Source: Clostridium thailandense
GTDB lineage: Bacteria > Bacillota > Clostridia > Clostridiales > Clostridiaceae
Length of the DNA: 36,857 nt
NCBI RefSeq assembly: GCF_019207025.1
Contig: NZ_JAEEGC010000068.1
Location: 1-36,857, forward strand
Reading direction: 5' to 3'
The notes below the pieces were generated by a model. That model ran no database searches. It had not been told where the DNA came from and was given only the letters and a program-made list of their open reading frames with translations. The position numbers and the translations under genes are program-made. Position 1 is the first letter of the stretch, and each line of letters starts with the position of its first letter. Positions 32,484-36,857 of the stretch are shown here, one piece after another.

Positions 32484-33293
32484 TTAAATGTTGTTTCTTT
32501 TATTTGCAAGAAATAAAATAGCTTCTAACACTCCCCCAGCTATATTTCTAGCCTTATCTGAAATAGTATTAAAATTTTCAGATTCTGTTAATCTAGGATC
32601 CACATCACCTATCTTAAGACCATTAAATATAATACTCCCATCTCTTATAATTCCTCTAAGGATACCTGGAATGACCGACCTTATTTTCTGTTTCCCTACA
32701 ACTGCAACAACTTCTCCAACTTCAACATGTTCTCCAATTTTTTTTATATTTTTTATTCTACCATCACAGTTACTATATATAACTCTTTCCTTTGAATAGC
32801 CACCTATCATACCAGGCGTTCCTGTATTCTCTAAAGCGTAACCTTTAAATATTAATCTTCCAAGATTATGACCTCGCATGGTTTCAATAACCACATCTAC
32901 ATCTACTCCTGCATTAAAGCCGGGACCTAAAGCAATCGTGATCGGAGCCATCTCTTTATTTGTGCCTAAGTTTTTCTTAGCAAGAATTGCATCTACTAAA
33001 ACATCTGGCTTAATAATATTAATTAATTCTCCCTCTCCATCTATTGCAACTGGTATAACATTATCTTCCCATGCTTTGATTATTTCATTTTTTTCTTTTA
33101 CAAGTACCGCTTTAGTATGCTCTACAACCGTTTGCCCATCATAAACAGCCTCACTGAAAGCTACATTTCTCCTAATAGATGTTGGTTTTTCTACTTCTAA
33201 AACCAATACTTTGAAACCGCTTCTATGCAGTTTCTGTATTGTTCCTGATGCAATATCTCCTCCACCTCGTACAACAACAGAATTTATATTCAT
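32484..33293 (-). CDS. yqeB: YqeB, selenium-dependent molybdenum hydroxylase maturation protein
   Basis: A 269-residue protein matching the YqeB (EF2563) family. Features are a Rossmann-like start VVVRGGGDIASGTIQKLHRS, then ITIALGPGFNAGVDVDVVIE, GYALENTGTPGMIGGY and the C-terminal RSVIPGILRGIIRDG. The family occurs in genomes with selenium-dependent molybdenum hydroxylases such as purine/xanthine dehydrogenases. The frame extends to a GTG at 33299, but AAAGGA lies 10 bases from the ATG at 33293 and only 4 from the GTG, so the ATG is preferred. The promoter TTGACA (33450-33445) lies upstream. No hydroxylase subunit gene is in the window. Confidence 0.9.
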   Translation of the reverse strand: MNINSVVVRGGGDIASGTIQKLHRSGFKVLVLEVEKPTSIRRNVAFSEAVYDGQTVVEHTKAVLVKEKNEIIKAWEDNVIPVAIDGEGELINIIKPDVLVDAILAKKNLGTNKEMAPITIALGPGFNAGVDVDVVIETMRGHNLGRLIFKGYALENTGTPGMIGGYSKERVIYSNCDGRIKNIKKIGEHVEVGEVVAVVGKQKIRSVIPGILRGIIRDGSIIFNGLKIGDVDPRLTESENFNTISDKARNIAGGVLEAILFLANKRNNI

Positions 33294-33651
33294 TTTCACC
33301 CATTCCTTTACTTTACGTTACAGCATTAATTCATCTAATAGCTAATATTCGTATCACTTCCATACCACTCATCATGCTCTCCTTAATTTTACGAACAATA
33401 TTTGACTAATTAATTGGTACAATATTATAATATAAGGATAATTTTGTCAATATACAAACAATTTAAATATATTAAAATTTATTCTAATAATTAAAACATT
33501 TAACATAAAAGAATTTTTTTATTGTTAATTGTTCAATTTTCTGAATTTTTTTGCTGTTAATATATTGACAATTACTATATATTATTGTTAAATTAAAATA
33601 TACTAATTAACTAGTCAATCCATTTTAATTATTAGATAAGGAGGTTTGTAT
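33294..33651. promoter_or_regulatory. Divergent yqeB / NCS2 permease control region
   Basis: Very AT-rich, without an ORF. Minus promoter: TTGACA (33450-33445) with TAATAT after 17 bases or TATAAT after 15. Plus promoter: TTGACA (33565-33570), a 17-bp spacer and TTAAAT (33588-33593). I looked for a purine riboswitch and saw none. Confidence 0.6.
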
Positions 33652-35004
33652 ATGTCAGAAGGAATCACTAAAAAAGTGGACAAAGTAAATGAAATGCTTC
33701 CAGTTAGTCAGCTTGCTGTTTTAGGACTTCAACACGTCCTTGCAATGTATGCAGGTGCTGTAGCCGTACCGTTAATTATCGGCGGAGCTGTAGGCTTAAC
33801 ACCAGCTCAGCTAGCACTTTTGGTGGCTGCCGATTTATTTACTTGCGGAATCGCAACTTTACTACAAGCAATTGGTATAGGACCATATGTCGGTATTAGA
33901 CTGCCAGCAATTTTAGGTTGTACCTTTGCAGCTGTTGGTCCACTAATTATTGTAGGCAAAAATTTAGGAATGCAACATGCCTATGGTGCTATAATAGTAG
34001 CCGCAATTGTTGTTGTACTTATTGCACCACTATACGGAAAAATCTTAAGGTTTTTTCCTCCTGTTGTCACAGGTACAGTTGTTACAATGATAGGTCTTTC
34101 TTTAATTAACGTTGGCGTAACTAGTATTGGTGGTGGTTCAGGTGCTAAAGACTTTGGAAGCATGTCTAACCTTTTGCTAGCAGTATTCGTAATGATTGTT
34201 GTTTTATTATCTAATAAATACTTTAAAGGATTTTTTCAAGCAATTTCTGTTTTAAACGGTATTGTTTTAGGAACGATAGTAGCTGCATTTATGGGTAAAG
34301 TAAACTTTACTGAAGTAGTAAATGCAAAATGGGTAAGCCTTGTACATCCTTTCAACTTCGGTTTGCCTAAATTTGACCTTGGCTCGATAGTCATGATGAC
34401 CTTTGTTATGTTAACAGTAATGATTGAATCAACTGGTACATTTCTTGGAGTTTCTAAAGTTTGTGAAAAAGATATTACAGAAAAAGATATCGTGCGTGGA
34501 ATTAGAGCAGAAGGGCTTGCAACAATACTAGGAGGTATTTTTAATTCTTTTCCATACACTACATTTAACCAAAATCTAGGTCTTTTAGCACTAAGTAAAG
34601 TAAAAAGCCGTTTTGTTGTAGTGGCTTCCGGTATTATTCTTATATGTCTTGGATTAATTCCTAAATTTGCAGCTATTGCTACAATCATTCCTCAACCTGT
34701 TATAGGTGGGGCTACAACTATAATGTTTGCCATGGTTGCAGTAGCTGGTATACAGATGCTTTCGAGCGTAGATTTTAATAAAAACTCTAATATGCTTGTT
34801 GTTGCTTGCTCTATTGGTATAGGACTTGGAATTACAGCTGTACCTACCTTGCTTGATCATACACCAACAGTTTTCAAATCAATTTTTAGTAGTGGTATAG
34901 TTTCTGCATCTGTAGTTGCCGTAATTCTTAATGCATTTTTGAACAGTGGCCGTGATAAAGGCATTTCTGATAGTGCAAACGTTGATACCCCTATGATACA
35001 CTGA
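33652..35004 (+). CDS. NCS2 xanthine/uracil permease
   Basis: A 450-residue, about 14-helix nucleobase-cation symporter of the NCS2 family. QHVLAMYAGAVAVPLIIGGA is the family start (helix 1). The signature FNQNLGLLALSKVKSR lies in the helix 9-10 loop, and MTFVMLTVMIESTGTFLGVS carries the substrate-binding Glu. The AMYAGAV and NQNxGLLAxSKV forms favour xanthine or uric acid over uracil. The frame opens at a TTG (33646), but AAGGAGG (33638-33644) lies 7 bases before the ATG at 33652. It is divergent from yqeB and has its own promoter and terminator. Confidence 0.94.
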   Translation: MSEGITKKVDKVNEMLPVSQLAVLGLQHVLAMYAGAVAVPLIIGGAVGLTPAQLALLVAADLFTCGIATLLQAIGIGPYVGIRLPAILGCTFAAVGPLIIVGKNLGMQHAYGAIIVAAIVVVLIAPLYGKILRFFPPVVTGTVVTMIGLSLINVGVTSIGGGSGAKDFGSMSNLLLAVFVMIVVLLSNKYFKGFFQAISVLNGIVLGTIVAAFMGKVNFTEVVNAKWVSLVHPFNFGLPKFDLGSIVMMTFVMLTVMIESTGTFLGVSKVCEKDITEKDIVRGIRAEGLATILGGIFNSFPYTTFNQNLGLLALSKVKSRFVVVASGIILICLGLIPKFAAIATIIPQPVIGGATTIMFAMVAVAGIQMLSSVDFNKNSNMLVVACSIGIGLGITAVPTLLDHTPTVFKSIFSSGIVSASVVAVILNAFLNSGRDKGISDSANVDTPMIH

Positions 35005-35015
35005 TAAATTATACA

Positions 35016-35064
35016 TTAAGAAAAGACTGCTAACATTTTATACATGTCAGCAGTCTTTTCTTAA
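35016..35064. terminator. Bidirectional terminator
   Basis: TTAAGAAAAGACTGCT (35016-35031) and AGCAGTCTTTTCTTAA (35049-35064) form a 16-bp perfect stem whose A/T-rich base supplies the U run for either strand. It lies between the convergent permease and amidohydrolase genes. Confidence 0.85.
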
Positions 35065-35068
35065 ATTA

Positions 35069-36679
35069 TTAATTAAATCCATACTTAAGAAAACTACCAT
35101 TAGCCTCCTTAGATACAATTCCGTTTTCTACAGCAATTTTACCATTTAATATAACATGTTTTATTCCAACAGGATTTTTAGTTGAGTTTCTATAATCCTC
35201 ATATCCTGTAATTTCATCAAAAGAGAACATAGTGATATTTGCTATTTTATTAACTGATAATTCTCCTACATTTTTCATTCCTAATCTCTTAGCTGGAAAA
35301 AGTGTTGCTTTATATACTGCTTCTTCAAGAGTAAGTGCTTTTCTTTCTCTTACATATTTTCCTATAAAGAGAGGAAAATTACCATATAGTCGTGGATGAG
35401 GCACACCTGCTGGTATACTATCAGAACCTACCATTTGTAAAGGGTGCCTTATCAGCTTAATAGTATCTTCTTCTGAGAATATGTCTAAAGTCACTATTCC
35501 GACACCTGTTTGTTCCTTAACAATAAGATTGGCCATAAAATCAACTGGATGGATCTTTAGGTTTCTTGCAATTTCTCCAATGGTCTTCCCAATATATTTT
35601 AAATTTTCAATCTTTCCAAGTGAAGTTATAAGTATTCCATCCCAACCAGCAATTCCACTATAATTATCCCATCCTCTATAATGAATTTCCTTGTTAACAA
35701 GCTCCTCTTTCAACCTGCTCAATACTCGTACATCCTTTAAATTTTTCAAGAGTACATCGGTTCCTTTATCTGTAAGCCAGGGTGGCAAAAGCTGAGTCAT
35801 TAAAGTACTCCCTGACAGATAAAGATGCTCATCAAAAGTTATATCTATTCCTCTATCAACTTCTTTTTCTATTGTTTCGATTAGCAATTCAGCACTACAT
35901 CCAAAATCTTTCGAATCATAGGATCTCAAATGAGAAATATGAAGTTTTACACCAGAAGCTTCTGCTATAGATATAATCTCCTCCAATGCATATCTTATAG
36001 ATACATCATGGTTTTTAAGATGAACCATGACAATGCCTTCATATTTTTTTACAATCTTGCACATAGCAATCAGTTCCTTCTTATCACTAAAAATACCAGG
36101 CATATACTGAAGTCCAAGTGACATACCAAAAGCACCTTTTTTCATAACATCTTCTACTATCTCACACATATTCTCAAGCTCGCTCTTTGTTGGCACTCTA
36201 CTGTTGAGTCCCAATACATTTGCCCTAACCGCTCCATGAGAAATCAGTGCTGCATAATTATTTTTTAATCCCCTTTCACTAATCTTAGTTACGTATTCAT
36301 CAAAATCATGAAAATCAAACTGTATTCCAGGATCTCCCACAACGCCCTTAATATAGTTTTTCCACACTTTATCTTTACTCTCTACACAGGGAATAACCCC
36401 TAACCCGCATTGACCAACTAGTTCGGTAGTAACTCCTTGCATCAGCTTTAAATTTTGAATTTTGTCACTCATAAAAGGTACTAGATCATTATGACTATGC
36501 ACATCTATAAACCCCGGACATACTACTAATCCAGCTGCATCAATGACCTTATTTGCTTCACTATAAACGTTTTTTCCAATTCCCACTATTTTGTTATCCT
36601 TAATAGCTATATTCCCATGATAAGCTCTCCTACCTGTACCATCTACAATTAAACCATTAATTACTAACACATCCATCAT
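35069..36679 (-). CDS. D-aminoacylase-family amidohydrolase
   Basis: A 536-residue zinc amidohydrolase, close to N-acyl-D-amino-acid deacylases in length and motifs. INGLIVDGTGRRAY starts the small beta domain. FIDVHSHNDL has the HxH metal pair, GQCGLGVIP carries the family Cys, and HLKNHDV, HISHLRSYD, GSDSIPAGVPHPRLYG and LTLEEAVYKATLFPAKRLG follow. Known members deacylate N-acyl-D-amino acids. In purine clusters relatives may act on other amides, so the substrate is open. GAGGGGG lies 7 bases before the ATG at 36679. Just upstream is a fold-back element end. Confidence 0.88.
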   Translation of the reverse strand: MMDVLVINGLIVDGTGRRAYHGNIAIKDNKIVGIGKNVYSEANKVIDAAGLVVCPGFIDVHSHNDLVPFMSDKIQNLKLMQGVTTELVGQCGLGVIPCVESKDKVWKNYIKGVVGDPGIQFDFHDFDEYVTKISERGLKNNYAALISHGAVRANVLGLNSRVPTKSELENMCEIVEDVMKKGAFGMSLGLQYMPGIFSDKKELIAMCKIVKKYEGIVMVHLKNHDVSIRYALEEIISIAEASGVKLHISHLRSYDSKDFGCSAELLIETIEKEVDRGIDITFDEHLYLSGSTLMTQLLPPWLTDKGTDVLLKNLKDVRVLSRLKEELVNKEIHYRGWDNYSGIAGWDGILITSLGKIENLKYIGKTIGEIARNLKIHPVDFMANLIVKEQTGVGIVTLDIFSEEDTIKLIRHPLQMVGSDSIPAGVPHPRLYGNFPLFIGKYVRERKALTLEEAVYKATLFPAKRLGMKNVGELSVNKIANITMFSFDEITGYEDYRNSTKNPVGIKHVILNGKIAVENGIVSKEANGSFLKYGFN

Positions 36680-36730
36680 TTTATATCCCCCTCTTAAATT
36701 CCAAAAATATTTTATCTGTCGGAAAAATTA

Positions 36731-36857
36731 CCCACTATAGACATCCACACCAGACACTTAACTTATACGCAGGGATATATTGACATTCTGGAAGGCACAT
36801 TTAAATACTTTTGTTACAAGTCTTAGTTCATATTTTTAAAAAAGCTTAGAAGATTTG
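36731..36857. repeat. Fold-back element copy R5 (cut by window end)
   Basis: It starts TATAGACATCCACACCAGAC, continues CTTAACTTATACGCAGGGAT and then the conserved inner block GGAAGGCACATTTAA and AAGTCTTAG. It is the clearest left end of the family and defines the start of the terminal repeat. The rest lies beyond the window. Confidence 0.75.

Noticed and set aside
33294..33651. Purine riboswitch or PurR box pair upstream of the NCS2 permease
   Set aside because: The conserved purine-riboswitch core is absent. One TTTTACGAACAAT resembles a PurBox, but the second half-site is badly placed.
34236..34688. 150-codon minus-strand frame
   Set aside because: It is antisense to the NCS2 permease, whose reading frame is certain.
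1..36857. tRNA, rRNA, CRISPR array or insertion-sequence transposase
   Set aside because: None was seen on reading either strand. The repeated units are fold-back elements rather than regularly spaced direct repeats.

Overview
The window looks like chromosome from a low-GC, Gram-positive, spore-former-type anaerobe, most likely Clostridium sensu stricto. The evidence is strong AT richness, near-perfect AAGGAGG ribosome-binding sites, TTGACA/TATAAT promoters, two lipoteichoic-acid-synthase-like proteins, several c-di-GMP proteins and a selenium-linked molybdenum-hydroxylase maturation gene (yqeB). I see no tRNA, rRNA, CRISPR array or intact transposase gene. I do not name a species.

Layout. 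(1) 250-9265 is a polyphosphate and c-di-GMP block. It holds a stand-alone HD-domain protein and an exopolyphosphatase (Ppx/GppA) on the minus strand. Divergent from them are a second Ppx/GppA paralogue with a degenerate phosphate-binding loop and polyphosphate kinase ppk1, then a small unknown protein and an EAL-CBS-GGDEF protein. Three promoters in this block carry TTAACA-N5-TTAACA direct repeats of the PhoP type, so the block is probably phosphate-starvation controlled. (2) 9337-16195 is mixed accessory content: a TPR membrane protein, a CAT-like acetyltransferase, a divergent HxlR regulator and flavin/PPOX-fold pair, an MFS exporter followed by a broken EAL-type gene, and a chemotaxis receptor with an odd C-terminal Cache-like sensor. 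(3) 16279-22499 holds an unknown membrane-anchored protein, a MASE3-GGDEF diguanylate cyclase, a TrmB regulator and FAH-family hydrolase operon, and a fabG-like reductase. (4) 22778-29172 holds a DUF503 protein, small membrane proteins, two LtaS-type enzymes flanking a HAD phosphatase, and a papain-like amidase. (5) 29326-36679 is a purine block: an AzgA-type purine permease, a decayed guanine deaminase, a TetR regulator, yqeB, an NCS2 xanthine/uracil permease and a D-aminoacylase-type amidohydrolase.

The most notable non-coding signal is a dispersed family of fold-back elements sharing terminal inverted repeats close to TATAGACAYCCAC...ACACTTAACTTATACGC. Full, half and minimal copies lie at 1-232, 6936-7328, 10622-10757, 14087-14120, 29204-29264 and 36731-36857. 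The minimal copy sits inside the loop of a terminator hairpin, flanked by TA. This suggests a MITE-like element using TA targets, although no transposase is present here.
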